NCBI GenBank assembly: GCA_963965975.1
Contig: OZ014425.1
Span: 67,001-131,000 of the forward strand
Source of the DNA: Xestospongia bergquistia
Taxonomy: Eukaryota > Porifera > Demospongiae > Haplosclerida > Petrosiidae
Length of the DNA: 64,000 nt
Reading direction: 5' to 3'
The translations under genes were made by a program, and so were the position numbers. Shown here piece after piece: positions 12,745 through 24,758 of the stretch. Within the stretch, counting starts at the first letter, position 1, and the number at the start of each line of letters is the position of its first letter. The notes beneath the pieces were generated by a model. That model worked only from the letters and a program-made list of their open reading frames with translations, did no database searches and was not told where the DNA came from.

Positions 12745-13265
12745 CATTTTAATTACGTCATGTAACTATAGATCATTATCTACACTCATGGGAAATTGTC
12801 GTTGCTGGATAGACCTATTCCTTATCATATCTCCCTATGTCATCTTTCCACCATCTGTTATCATCTTGTTTGTTGGAAGACGCAAAAATATTCATAATTA
12901 TTTGGTATTACCCGCAGTAGATCATATGATGGGAACGCTCAGAGGAGGAGGAGATATTCATCAACAACTACATGTCAGCAATATTGGGAACGATATTATG
13001 AATACTGTCCACTTTACTTAGTAAGTATGGCTTCTTTAAAACTGATATATTGTATATGTACATGTACATATGGTGCATATGTACTTCAAAGTACATGTAC
13101 TTTAATGTACATATATTACATGTACTTTGTATGTTATCATAGTACATTATTGTACTTATATAGAATTAATGTATTGTCTGATAAGGTTGGGTTTATAATA
13201 GACTGTGCATGTTAGGCCAATCCTCTTACATTCCTTTACTTGTGACTAGTGAAATCATATAACTC
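12745..13265. repeat. Array spacer copy B with plus-strand open frame 12788-13021
   Basis: TTACGTCA lies at 12753-12760, 80 bases 5' of member B's start. A plus-strand frame of 77 codons (12788-13021, starting MGNCRCW) runs through the conserved element; copies C and D of the same DNA are frameshifted, so I treat it as repeat DNA rather than a gene. The palindrome block covers about 13055-13150, followed by TATTGTCTGATAAGGTT and TTAGGCCAATCC. Confidence 0.65.
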
Positions 13266-13359
13266 TTTGTTTTATAAATCCATGACTATTTTTTAATTGT
13301 CAATAATACACTTAACACATCTTATATCACATAAATCAGCATTAAGTGTAACAATAAAG

Positions 13360-13790
13360 TTAGCTTCTTTGTTGTTGTTTAAGAAGATCAGCTTTACCAT
13401 TTGAAGTAAGTTCACTGTCATCTTTAGGACTTTTACGATATTTTCTGGCACATTTACGGCAGAAAGTGTACTCATGAATACCCCTTCCTTCATATTCAAA
13501 TGTAACAAGGTTTTCAACATTGCGTTTACAGCAGTCACATTTCTTAGCATTTTCTGAAAATAAAGATTGTAAACATTAATAGTTTCTGCAATGTTTCTTA
13601 CGAAATGTCTAGGATTTTCTCGAAATTTCTTGCAATTTTCACAGAGCTTGGTCTTTGTATCCTTTGACTCATAATACTGACAGCATTCACATTGTGGTTG
13701 ACTTAAACTTTTAACCTTATAGTATTTGAAATATTGAAAAACATTTTGCTAACATATATATATATATTAGTCAAAACATACTGATGCCAT
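13360..13790 (-). CDS. Small cysteine-rich protein, array member C (three exons)
   Basis: Exons 13782-13790 (M-A-S), 13602-13748 and 13360-13542, phase 0 throughout, give 112 residues. Exon 2 carries CECCQYYESK...LCENCKKFRENPRHF and exon 3 CDCC...YTFCRKCARKYRKSPKDDSELT. The first intron is only 33 bases. The exon 3 acceptor (ATGCTAAG) was chosen to keep phase and to match B. Member C is the closest relative of B, suggesting recent unit duplication. An upstream ATG at 13839 again opens an overlapping frame. No recognised family. Confidence 0.62.
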
Positions 13791-13854
13791 CATCTAATTC
13801 AGAAACAAGATTTTCTAATGGAGTTATTCTACTACTCATCCTTTTATGTTGTTA

Positions 13855-14300
13855 GTAACCCATTTTAATTACATCATGTAACTTAAGATCATTATCTACA
13901 TTCATGGGAAATTGTCGTTGCTGGATAGATCTATTCTTTATCACATCTTTCTGTGTCATCTTTCCAGCGTCTGTTATCATCTTGTTTGTCCAAAGACTTA
14001 AAAATATTAATAATTATTTGGTATTACCCGCAGTGATCATACGATGGGAACAGAGGAGGAGGTGGAGGTATTTATCGACCACTACATGTCAGCAATATTG
14101 GGAAAACATTATGAATACTGTTCACTTTACTTAGTAATATGGCTTCTTTAAACCCGTTATTTGGTTTATATATGTACTTTAAAGTGTATGTACATTTTAA
14201 TGTACATTATGTACATGTAATTAATATAATACTTACTGTACTATATTATAAGGTTTTGTTTATGATAGACAGAATATCTTTGACTAATCCTCTACATGTG
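13855..14300. repeat. Array spacer copy C
   Basis: The octamer is altered to TTACATCA (13869-13876). The conserved plus-strand element spans about 13880-14134 but is frameshifted near 14030 relative to copy B. The palindrome block (GTACTTTAAAGTGTATGTACATTTTAATGTAC type) at 14165-14240 is shorter than in the other copies. Confidence 0.6.
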
Positions 14301-14397
14301 ATATAAAAAAATTATAAAAGTCTTTATCTTATTTAGTTTCTAATATAGCAGCTAAAAATATAAAGTGTCTCTTATTATCACAAAAGGTACAATATAA

Positions 14398-14873
14398 TTA
14401 TTTATTTTGTGAAAGAGCTCTTTTAGCAGTCAAAGTAAGAGAATTTCCATCAATATAGCAAGTACGATGTTGTCGTGCACAATTTTTGCAGAAGTTAAAT
14501 TCATGATAGCACGGAGTGTAGTCAAGTGTAATGAGCTCTTGTTCCCAAGAATATAGGTTACAACACTTACATGGTATCATTCCAGGACTAGCAGTACCCT
14601 ATAATAAAACAAATTAAATATACCACATTCATAAAATTCTCATACCAATAATGGCTCTTTGTCAATGTATGTAAGAAGGACAGGACCAAGGTCTCTATGG
14701 TGCTCATTACAATTAGTGCAAAGATTGATAGTCTGGTACTTATATTTTGTATAATAGACTTTACATCCGTCACACACTGGTGGATCTGAGTTCTTGAGTG
14801 ATTGAAATATATATCATTAGGAGGATTTCTCCAGTTAAGACATGCATTATGTCTCCAAACTTACTGAAGCCAT
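14398..14873 (-). CDS. Small cysteine-rich protein, array member D (three exons)
   Basis: Exons 14865-14873 (M-A-S), 14646-14792 and 14398-14598, all phase 0, give 118 residues. Exon 2 carries CDGCKVYYTKY...LCTNCNEHH; exon 3 carries CKCC...CYHEFNFCKNCARQHRTC and a lysine-rich tail. It pairs with member A (shared LG.VL.TY.DK and the SxG..PxC.CC start of exon 3) as B pairs with C, so the array seems to contain two alternating subtypes. The upstream ATG at 14976 opens a long overlapping frame that reads through exon 1 and intron 1 out of phase with the protein. Confidence 0.65.
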
Positions 14874-14994
14874 TGGTTAAGTCCTGTATATAGAAAGCTC
14901 TAACAATACCAGTTAATATACTTTCAGTTAATATCAACGTACTGTTCTTATCTAATGGAGTCATTCTACGACTCATTTCTTTTATATTCTAAGT

Positions 14995-15535
14995 AATCCA
15001 TTTTAATTACATCATGTAACTTAAAACTATTTTCTATTTTAGACTTTTACGGGAAACTTGTCGTTGCTTGATAGACATTTTCTTAATTGCATCTTGTTTG
15101 CTGTGTCACCTCAGTATCGGCTGTTATCAGCAAATCATCATGTTTGTCCGAAGACTTAAATATATTCATAAGTACTTGGTATTACCCATAGTAGATCATA
15201 TGATGGGAACGCTCAGAGGAGGAGGAGGAAGTATTCATCGACCACTACATGTTAACAATATTGGGAAAGATATGAATACTGTTCACTTTACTTAGTAAAT
15301 ATGGCTTCTTCAAAACTCATTATTTGATACATCATATGTACATGTACATATGTACTTTAAAGTACATGTACTTTAATGTACATGTACCTTGTATGTCATC
15401 ATAGTACTTTATTGTACTTATATAGAATTAATATGTATTGTCTGATAAGGTTGGGTTTATAATAGACTGTGTGTGTTAGGCCAATCCTCTTACATTCCTC
15501 TACTTGCGACTAGTGAAATCATATAACTTATTAAA
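14995..15535. repeat. Array spacer copy D
   Basis: Contains TTACATCA at 15007-15014, the conserved plus-strand element (about 15045-15295, open from 15068 but with a different N-terminus from copy B), then the longest palindrome block (about 15335-15420), in which GTACTTTAAAGTAC is flanked by ACATGTAC units. It ends with TATTGTCTGATAAGGTT and TTAGGCCAATCC. Confidence 0.65.
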
Positions 15536-15687
15536 TCTATTACAAATTCTTTTTATTATGAAGTAATTTTTATCAAGACATTTTGATGTCATTAATACAT
15601 AACTCAACATGTGTAATATTCAAAATATTGTAAACAAAATAAAGTAAATGTAGCAAGAAAGTAAAAGATTAATAATTAATATTATAG

Positions 15688-16049
15688 TTATTTTCTCATT
15701 CGTTGTTTTAGTTTCCTAAGATCATCTTTACTATTTTCAGTCAGCTCACTGCCATCTCTAGGACTTTTACGATGTTTTCCAGCACATCCACTACAGAAAT
15801 TATATTCATGGAAACCAATACCTCTTGTCCCTTTATATTCAAGTGCTATGATGTCGTTAACTGGAGGATATTCCCGACAAGAGTCACATCTTTTTCCACG
15901 ACGATATTGCTAAAAATACAATTACATATCAATAATAATAAGTAGTTTATAATAAACTGGACCTTTCCATGTCTTAGGGAACTTTCACAGGATTTGTATA
16001 AACTATTTAATAGCAATAATAATATTATCACAGAATATACCTTAGACAT
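15688..16049 (-). CDS. Small cysteine-rich protein, array member E (two exons; middle exon decayed)
   Basis: Exon 1 is 16041-16049 (M-S-K) before a GTATAT donor; exon 2 runs from 15909 to the TAA at 15688-15690. The 76-residue product has a single module: CDSC...GFHEYNFCSGCAGKHRKSP, then SELTENSKDDL and a basic end. That matches exon 3 of members B and C. Inside the intron, at about 15965-16010 on the same strand, a decayed piece (SCES...RHG) resembles the end of exon 2 of B and C (LCENC...NPRH), so this member appears to have lost its first module. Confidence 0.6.
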
Positions 16050-16134
16050 TCTTGTTTATAGCACAGAAAATGGTCTTCAAAAGATATTTATGATAAATCA
16101 AATATATACAATGTCATTTTTATATTATTTGAAA

Positions 16135-16500
16135 CTACATTTAAATTACGTCATATAACATGATACTATTTTAGGCCTTCATGGGAAACTAGTCGTTGCT
16201 TGATAGACACATTTTTATCGTATCTTGTTTGTTCAAACATTAACGAAACATTCGTTTCTGGTAATACCCAGAGATCATATTGTGAGAACGTTTGGAGGAG
16301 GAGGAGATATTCATCGACCACTTCATATCAGCAATGTTGCGAAAGAAATCATGAATATTGTCCATTTACTTAGTAAATACGGCTTCTTTACAACTAAATC
16401 TACAATTACATATACATATGTACTTCAAAGTACATATATACATGTACTTTAATGTACCTGTATATTATGAAATATAATGGAATGTATCATTACCTTCTCT
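16135..16500. repeat. Array spacer copy E
   Basis: TTACGTCA at 16146-16153, 97 bases 5' of member E. A shortened, frame-disrupted copy of the conserved plus-strand element spans about 16180-16380, followed by GTACTTCAAAGTAC and ACATGTAC palindromes at 16415-16460. This is the last copy; none is seen 5' of member F. Confidence 0.6.
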
Positions 16501-16579
16501 TCCTATGGTACTGTTGATAACAACTGTAAAGTTTATTGTTACTTCAATAAATTTTGTATAATTTGAGAAATAATTAAGT

Positions 16580-16850
16580 TCAATGTTGTCCTGGTTTTCT
16601 TCTTGATAGTAGATGTACTGGACAGTGTCTTAATTTACTGGAGTTAATACAGGAGTCACATAGTGGATGTAATTCATAACAATCAAATAATATTATATTA
16701 TAAACTGTAGTAGTCTCTTTACAGGCTAAACATAGTCCTTGATATGACTAGAAGGAGAGATGTTGATGTAGTAACAGAACACTATATGAAGTATTAAATG
16801 CAATTAATGAATGTAATAATGAATTATATAACTATTCTTACTTGAGACAT
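16580..16850 (-). CDS. Small cysteine-rich protein, array member F (two exons)
   Basis: Exon 1 is 16842-16850 (M-S-Q; an in-frame ATG two codons upstream at 16856 is an alternative). The donor is GTAAGA; exon 2 runs from 16747 to the TGA at 16580-16582. The product is 58 residues with CxxC...HPLC..C...HCP, almost identical to member Z 6.5 kb away, differing at only a few bases across exon 2 and into the intron acceptor. First in the array in the direction of transcription. No recognised family. Confidence 0.6.
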
Positions 16851-16856
16851 TTTCAT

Positions 16857-17316
16857 ATAACAAAGCAGCTATAACTTTTTTGCAGTCAAAAAACCATAGG
16901 AATGAACCTGGTTGCCATGGTAACATGTAATGTATGTAATGTCTCGTAAGGTGGGTCATGTGGTAAAGTCTATCTTTAATTCTAAATTCATCAGTAACAT
17001 ACCATATAGTGTAGTACTAACTAACAGTACTATAATAGTGTGTAGTATGGAAGGTTGTCTTAGTCTACAATACTGTAGTATTGAGGGTTGTCCTTAGTGG
17101 CGGACAACACTTGAAGTCCATTAGATCAAATTAAATGGCTTCAAAATACTTTATCTGGAAACTTTGCAAAAACATGAATTATAACTAATTCAATAACCAC
17201 AATATTAATTAACTGAAAAGCAATGAATTATTAACAAGAGAAGTAATAAAATCAAATGTACAATAAATATCAAAAACCTAGTCAATAAAACAATGTCCCT
17301 ATTTATGATAATGTCA
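16857..17316. other. Intergenic spacer between the cysteine-rich array and SEC31
   Basis: I see no gene. The stretch is AT-rich, holds a short repeated GTAGTATGGAAGGTTGTC / GTAGTATTGAGGGTTGTC pair near 17040-17095, and serves as the 5' flank of member F and the 3' flank of SEC31. Confidence 0.5.
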
Positions 17317-20300
17317 TTAAACTCTTAATTGCATTCCTAATTGCAGGAGTGTTTTAATTCCTGGCATAAAGGAGGTGATCTCAGAGAGATTACTAGTAGA
17401 TACCATGTGATTTAAACGCACTAGACCTCCTGAATAATTAATAGCTTGAGTATCTAATAAAGAGAGAAAATAAAAAAGTGTGTAGACTCCACCCACCTTG
17501 AGCAATAGCATGTAATCCCTGTAATATATCTGGTGAGAGACGTGATTGACGCAATAGATCATACATGTGATCTAATTTACGTCCAATATCATCAACTTTA
17601 CGACGCATTATCTAATGAATAATAACATAATCCATTATATTATAATAGCATCACATTATTATGATATTACATTATATAGTATTACTTATATAGTATTACA
17701 TTATAAAGCCATTACAATATATTATAGATACTTACATTGTTATTAGCTCTAGCTTTACATTGAGTTAATAATCCATTAAATATTGTATAAAGTAGAATAT
17801 GTTCTGATGGTATGGGCTGTTGTTCAACTGGTGTCATTGGACTAGGAGGCTAATAAAAGTGGGTGGAGCAATAATTAATGTAAATTAATCAACAATTATT
17901 TTACTTGTTGAGGTGTAGTGGGAGTGGCAGGTTTAATATTAGTGGGTGGAACAGTAGGAGGAGTTTCACTAGGAAGCATTAATGGTTGCAATGGCTCCTG
18001 AGTTGCTAATGGAGCTGTTAAAGGAGGGGGTGGAGCTACATAACCAGATGACTAACGAGATATGATAATTAATAATAACTTCATAATACCTTCTTTGTCT
18101 GTCTTAAAACAGGTGGATCATTCCATGTAGTACCAATATTACTACCAGGAATAGATATACCACTAGTGGGTGGAGACTGAGATAATAATTGAGTGGATGG
18201 GATCATCATATTAGTAGTAGCATGTGGCTGTGTGGGTGGAGTCGGTATCATAGTTGGCTGAATGGGTGGAGTCGGTATCATAGTTGGCTGAATGGGTGGA
18301 GTTGGCATCATAGTTGGCTGAATGGGTGGAGTTGGTATCATAGTTGGCTGAATGGGTGGAGTCGGTATCATAGTTGGCTGAATGGGTGGAGTTGGTATCA
18401 TAGTTGGAGTCACCTATGTATACATGATAGTCACTATGGCAACATTATGTCACATGTACCTGTGAATAAGGACCTACAGGATGTCCACTGTGGGTTCTTC
18501 CCATTTCAGTATATTGATAAGAGGATCTCAGTCCTCTTTGTTGAGCTATTATTTCTGTGTTATCATGTAAAGGTAATATATTAGGTGTAACTGTAGGAAC
18601 AATAGCTGGAGACAGAGGTGGTAGGACATCAACTTGTTCAAATGGAAATTGTGGGGGTTTACCCATTTTCCTATCTCCTAAACACCTGTATAACCTGTCA
18701 TACAGGATTCCATTACTAGTCTATAAAAGATCAATAAACTTAATAACCAGTTAAACCAGTTATAATTACTTGTATTTCTTCAATTTGTTCTAAATATTGG
18801 AGAGCAGTTTGTAAAGATCCTTGTGAGATCAGTAAACTTGAATATTTACTATAAAACACATTATGTATATAACTTAGTATTTAGAGTGATGGAAAACCTT
18901 AATTTTTCCACTAACAAAGGGTGATTCATAGGGGTCACCTCGTGTCTTCCCATCCTAACAGCTTGACATAAAAGTACAACTTTTTCAATGAGATCTTGGA
19001 GTGTCAGGGGATCAATATTATTGTCACATGACTTCATACTATAATGTCATATGACTTATCACATGATATGTCACACGATGTACTAACCAGCATTCAGTAA
19101 ATTTGTTAATATTGCCAGAACAAATGTAGCACAATGCAGCATTGTCATGGCAACCATCCTTTCCCTCATCTTCCAGTCTCTCTCCTAATAAATCTAATTA
19201 GGAAATAAAAAAAATGAAAACAAGAAAACTTTGTAATTTACCACAGAGTGTGGCAAATTCTTCAGAACTAGAATATGTCACTAACAAAGCCAATATCTCA
19301 CGCCAGTTATCCAGGTTCCCATACTGGACAATTTCAGACCAACTCCTACTGGTAATTAATGAAATGAGCTATAAATTAGACAATATTATTAATTGAAAAT
19401 CATAATATTATAAAATACTTGAGTAATTGTAGTTTTGTTCTTCTCAAAAAAAAGTCGTTGAGTTGATTGAAATAACTCAGCTCCTCCAGCCACAGATAAT
19501 ATGAGGGCTTCACTCTAATTATATGATAAGTCACATGACTTGTCACATGATATTATTAAACGTACCATTTGATTATTAGATATACAAATATCAACAGCTG
19601 CTTTAAAATTACCCACTAATAAAGCTGTAGTGAGGAGTCCATCAGAAGTGTCTTCATTAGTAACAAAAGATACACTTGCATCTATAATGTATAATGACCA
19701 TTTAATATAAGGAGGTGTGTCCTTACCTTTAATAAGAGGGGGTGTGTCTAATGGAATACCTGAAAGATCATCAAATGCACTAGATGAGGAAGGACCTACT
19801 CGTTAATGATAATCAGACCCATTATTGGAATAACATCTTTACCTTCTAGTCCAAATAGTTCTGCTGTTGTAACGCCATCTTTGGTATCCTTATCTTCTTC
19901 AATCAGCTGACTATTGTCTTCATCTTCTGAGAGTGGGAGAACTGCTAACTTATCTTGTAGTTCATCAACATCTAGACTTTTAGCTCCAGGTGGATCTTGT
20001 GACCCCACCCACTCAGTAACCTATAATTAATTACATACTATATATGGTATACCATTATATTTAGTACTTTTTCAGCTATTTCTTCAGGACTAAATCCCAG
20101 TAATTGAAGGTATTGACGACGAGGCTCAGGGTCAAAGGTCGCCTAAAGATAACAATAAAATGATATATTGAAAACAAGTTATTTTACTTTTAGAAAACTC
20201 CAAATTGTTTCATGAGAAGTAGTTGATGTTAACTTATTAGTACAATATTCAGAATAGAGTTGTTGATTGATAGCTTCTTCAAATTCCATCGATTGTTGAA

Positions 20301-21798
20301 GTAGCTTTTGTTCAGTGACAACTTGACTAATGACAACATGTTTACTATCAGAGAAGGACACTAACTTCCCTCCAAACTAGAAATTAAAGAGATAATACAT
20401 ACTATAGTATATATGATATAATACTAACTCCAAAATTAGCACCACAGGGTCGTCTAAACCACTTGGGCGGGGTCTTAAGTGGAGCAGACTCACTTTCCTT
20501 CACTTTCTGTTGTAATGCAATATTTTCAAAAGGATCCATGTTATCAATCTACAGTACATATTGTAAATACAATACATTGTATATTGACTCTACCGTATCC
20601 TCAGTGACTTGACCCTGCCTATCATTAGCTCCACCTCCCAATAATGAGTATAAGCTTATGTGTCCATCAAATGATGAAGTACTGATAATAGCAGGATTAC
20701 GAGGGCACCAGTGACACTCAAAGATCCATTGTGTAGTAGCTGGTAACTGGTATACAACCTAATGAGAATATTATGTAATAAACTATATATATTCTAATGT
20801 ACTTCTCCTCCTGGTACATCACTGTTAGGATTCCAACAATAGACGTGATTATCTTTAGCAGCACTTAACAACAGATCACAGTCTTGAGGACACCATTCTA
20901 GACATAACACACCACGTTTATGACGTTCCAATGTCCTCATAGGAGCTGTTGCATAACGAAGATCCCACATCTGTATAACTGGACATCGATCATCTTCAGA
21001 ACCAGTTACTAATTGAGTTGCAATATCAGGATGCCAAACAATGGCCTTACAACGAATCTAATAATATAATGTGTAGAGAATATTAAGACACATTCCTATA
21101 CTTACCCTTGAGCTTGAGTCTGAGACCTGAATGATAGGTTCATTTTTACGCAAGTCCCACACAACAGAACGTCCATTTGGTGATGTTGATGCTAATATAT
21201 GCTGGACTTGTCTGTTCCACGCTATACTATTAATATCCTCAAGTGGGTGGAGCTTGTTACCAGGACTCATTGGAGATGAAGGATTATTTAAATCCCATAT
21301 AAATATTTCAGAGTCACTAGCACCTGATGCTAAAAGATTAGCTTGAAAAGGATTAATATCGAGAGCTCGAACTGGTCCTATATGTTGATCTAATGTCATT
21401 ACCAATGCTCCTTCATTTTCTGATCTAAATTAATATAATATATAATTAATATAATATATTTCATCCACTCACTGTATTATTTTATCAGGATCCCACAAAC
21501 TAATACTCCCATTGTCAGATCCTCCGATAACTAAACCCATTGGATGCATCTCCTCTGTTCGTCCAAAGTCACTCCAAATAAGTTTATGAAAACGTTGCTT
21601 AGATTCAACATGTCCCACTACAGGCATTACTAAGTCTGACGTCGTTAAATTCAGTGAAAATATTTCCAAACTTGCAGTGGTACTAAATGTAGCATCAAGT
21701 TGTTGAGCTACGGTCCCAGCAGCAAGATAAATGGATTGTAATGGCCGTGGACTCCATGCTACATTAGCTGTTCTCTTAATCTCTTTGATTTTCCCCAT
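17317..21798 (-). CDS. SEC31A: SEC31, COPII outer coat protein
   Basis: The N-terminal exon (from ATG at 21798) reads MGKIKEI.RTA..AWSP, then [23 protein letters not shown], the hallmark opening of SEC31. WD40 repeats follow in exons at 21405-20600 (for example [23 protein letters not shown]). The middle holds an alpha-solenoid, the 18.1-18.7 kb region is proline-rich and contains a decapeptide repeat, and the last exons (17600-17317) are the conserved C-terminal helical domain. SEC31 pairs with SEC13 to form the outer cage of vesicles leaving the endoplasmic reticulum and stimulates SAR1 GTPase through SEC23. More than ten short introns. It lies head-to-head with the ING gene, 136 bases between starts. 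Confidence 0.93.
18233..18415 (-). repeat. Decapeptide repeat in SEC31 proline-rich region
   Basis: Six tandem 30-base units encode [10 protein letters not shown] with few substitutions (one M-M, one I to T). The near identity at DNA level suggests recent expansion. It sits where SEC31 normally carries its disordered proline-rich SEC23-binding segment. Confidence 0.92.
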
Positions 21799-21934
21799 CT
21801 CTCAGTGAAAAAGAAATTGACTCAAACAATGGATACAATAAAAGGGACTCGTGGTAAAGGAATTATTAACCCTTTGTAAACATGACACGTAAATTCAGAT
21901 TTAACCCTTTATGATCTCAATTTTTCAAACAAAG
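21799..21934. promoter_or_regulatory. Probable bidirectional promoter, SEC31/ING
   Basis: The 136 bases separate two divergent start codons and must contain both 5' leaders and the core promoter elements of two housekeeping genes. No TATA box stands out at a clear position. Confidence 0.55.
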
Positions 21935-22666
21935 ATGGCCTCTGCAATTTATCTGGAAAATTTTCTAGAGACTATAGAGCATCTTCCTAAAGAGTTACAG
22001 AGAAATTTCCTACTAATGAAAGACCTTGATCAACGAATTCAAGACGCTATGACAGATGTTGATGGGTGGGTACGAGATTACAAGAAACATGTGTCAAGTT
22101 TATCTCATGAAGAGCGCAAAACTAAGTTAAGTAAAGTCGATGAACTGTATCAAAAGGCTAAGGAATACAGTGATGACAAAGTCCAATTAGCTATGCAGAT
22201 GTACGAAATGGTTGACAAACACATTAGGAGATTAGACACAGATTTAGGACGATTTGAACAAGAACTACAATTAAAGGAATCCACTCAACGTCGGCCATCA
22301 TTAGCTAATGGAGAAGGACAAATGGCGTCTATAGTAAATAGAAATAAAAAAAGATCCAGTGAAAGTGGAAATAATTCTCGTAAGAGACGATGTGAATCAA
22401 TGTCTGAAGAAGGAGGTCCTCCAAGTCTGTCCAGTCCAACTAATGGTGGAGCAACATCTGATGTCTTAGATATGCCAGTTGATCCAAATGAACCAACATA
22501 TTGTTTGTGTCATCAAGTGTCATTTGGTGAAATGATTGGATGTGATAATCCTGACTGTCCAATAGAATGGTTTCATTTTCAATGTGTGGGACTAACTTCT
22601 AAACCTAAAGGAAAATGGTATTGTCCACGATGTAGTCAAGAGAGAGACAGACACAAAAAGAAATAG
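21935..22666 (+). CDS. ING5: ING4/ING5-like PHD-finger chromatin protein
   Basis: An intronless reading frame of 243 residues starting at MASAIYLENFL; an in-frame ATG at 21911 is less likely because ING4/5 start at the equivalent of the second. The N-terminal ING helical domain is highly conserved (DDKVQLAMQMYEMVDKHIRR). A basic Ser/Lys-rich linker with KKRSS and RKRR gives nuclear localisation. The C-terminal PHD (Cys4-His-Cys3: YCLC, CDNPDC, WFHFQC, WYCPRC) reads histone H3 trimethylated on lysine 4. ING4/5 bring HBO1/MOZ acetyltransferase complexes to chromatin. ING4 versus ING5 cannot be separated here. The lack of introns among intron-rich neighbours is unusual. Confidence 0.92.
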   Translation: MASAIYLENFLETIEHLPKELQRNFLLMKDLDQRIQDAMTDVDGWVRDYKKHVSSLSHEERKTKLSKVDELYQKAKEYSDDKVQLAMQMYEMVDKHIRRLDTDLGRFEQELQLKESTQRRPSLANGEGQMASIVNRNKKRSSESGNNSRKRRCESMSEEGGPPSLSSPTNGGATSDVLDMPVDPNEPTYCLCHQVSFGEMIGCDNPDCPIEWFHFQCVGLTSKPKGKWYCPRCSQERDRHKKK

Positions 22667-22785
22667 TGTTTTGTTATGTTGTGAATCTAAATTAACAACA
22701 TTACCATCTTTAATTAACGTTAATTAAAAGTAACACGCGCTACTATATAGTGGGTGTGTCCCAACAGGATAGTACTAGCAGAGAT

Positions 22786-22823
22786 ATAGTATAGACTACA
22801 TTACGTTACGTAGTCTATACTAT
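22786..22823. repeat. Perfect 14-base inverted repeat
   Basis: Arms 22786-22799 and 22810-22823 are exact reverse complements around a ten-base centre. It lies between the ING stop and the cathepsin start. It could be a transcription stop hairpin, a factor-binding palindrome or a tiny inverted-repeat element remnant. Confidence 0.8.
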
Positions 22824-22946
22824 CTATACATAATTATGGTAGTAAGCACGATCACATGACAATTGTTCACGTGGTTATTCACAGAGCGACAGTTCGTGTT
22901 GAAGAATCATTATTTATTCCTGATAGACTCATTTCTCTCCCTAAAC

Positions 22947-24529
<1,583 letters not shown>

Positions 24530-24758
24530 TTCATCTCAAGATAATACAACTCAACTTACTGCTGCTGCTGCTATTGTTAATAGAATCACATCCTTAACAA
24601 TTAATTTAGAATCATGCCCTCCCTTGTAACATCCTTAAACAGTTAATTTAGAACTTGTAATAACAATGATTAATTAGGTTATTTGCTAAACATTTTTTTT
24701 CGAAAGTTACAAAATAGTAATCACTCTGATGCTATTAATGTGACATTGTCACAAAATT

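Noticed and set aside
13293-13550. Minus-strand 85-codon ORF over exon 3 of array member C (and the similar one at 12208-12414)
   Set aside because: It is in the wrong frame; the neighbouring frame has the conserved cysteine pattern shared with all other members.
12788-15295. Plus-strand ORFs starting MGNCRCW and relatives in the array spacers
   Set aside because: Sister copies are frameshifted or lack the start, so the shared DNA is better explained as repeated 5' flank of the minus-strand genes.
11575-16500. Possible CRISPR-like or satellite array
   Set aside because: Repeat units are over 1 kb, contain spliced genes, and lack the short repeat/unique spacer pattern.
18189-18584. Plus-strand 131-codon ORF rich in [10 protein letters not shown] repeats
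   Set aside because: It is the antisense shadow of the SEC31 proline-rich decapeptide repeat.
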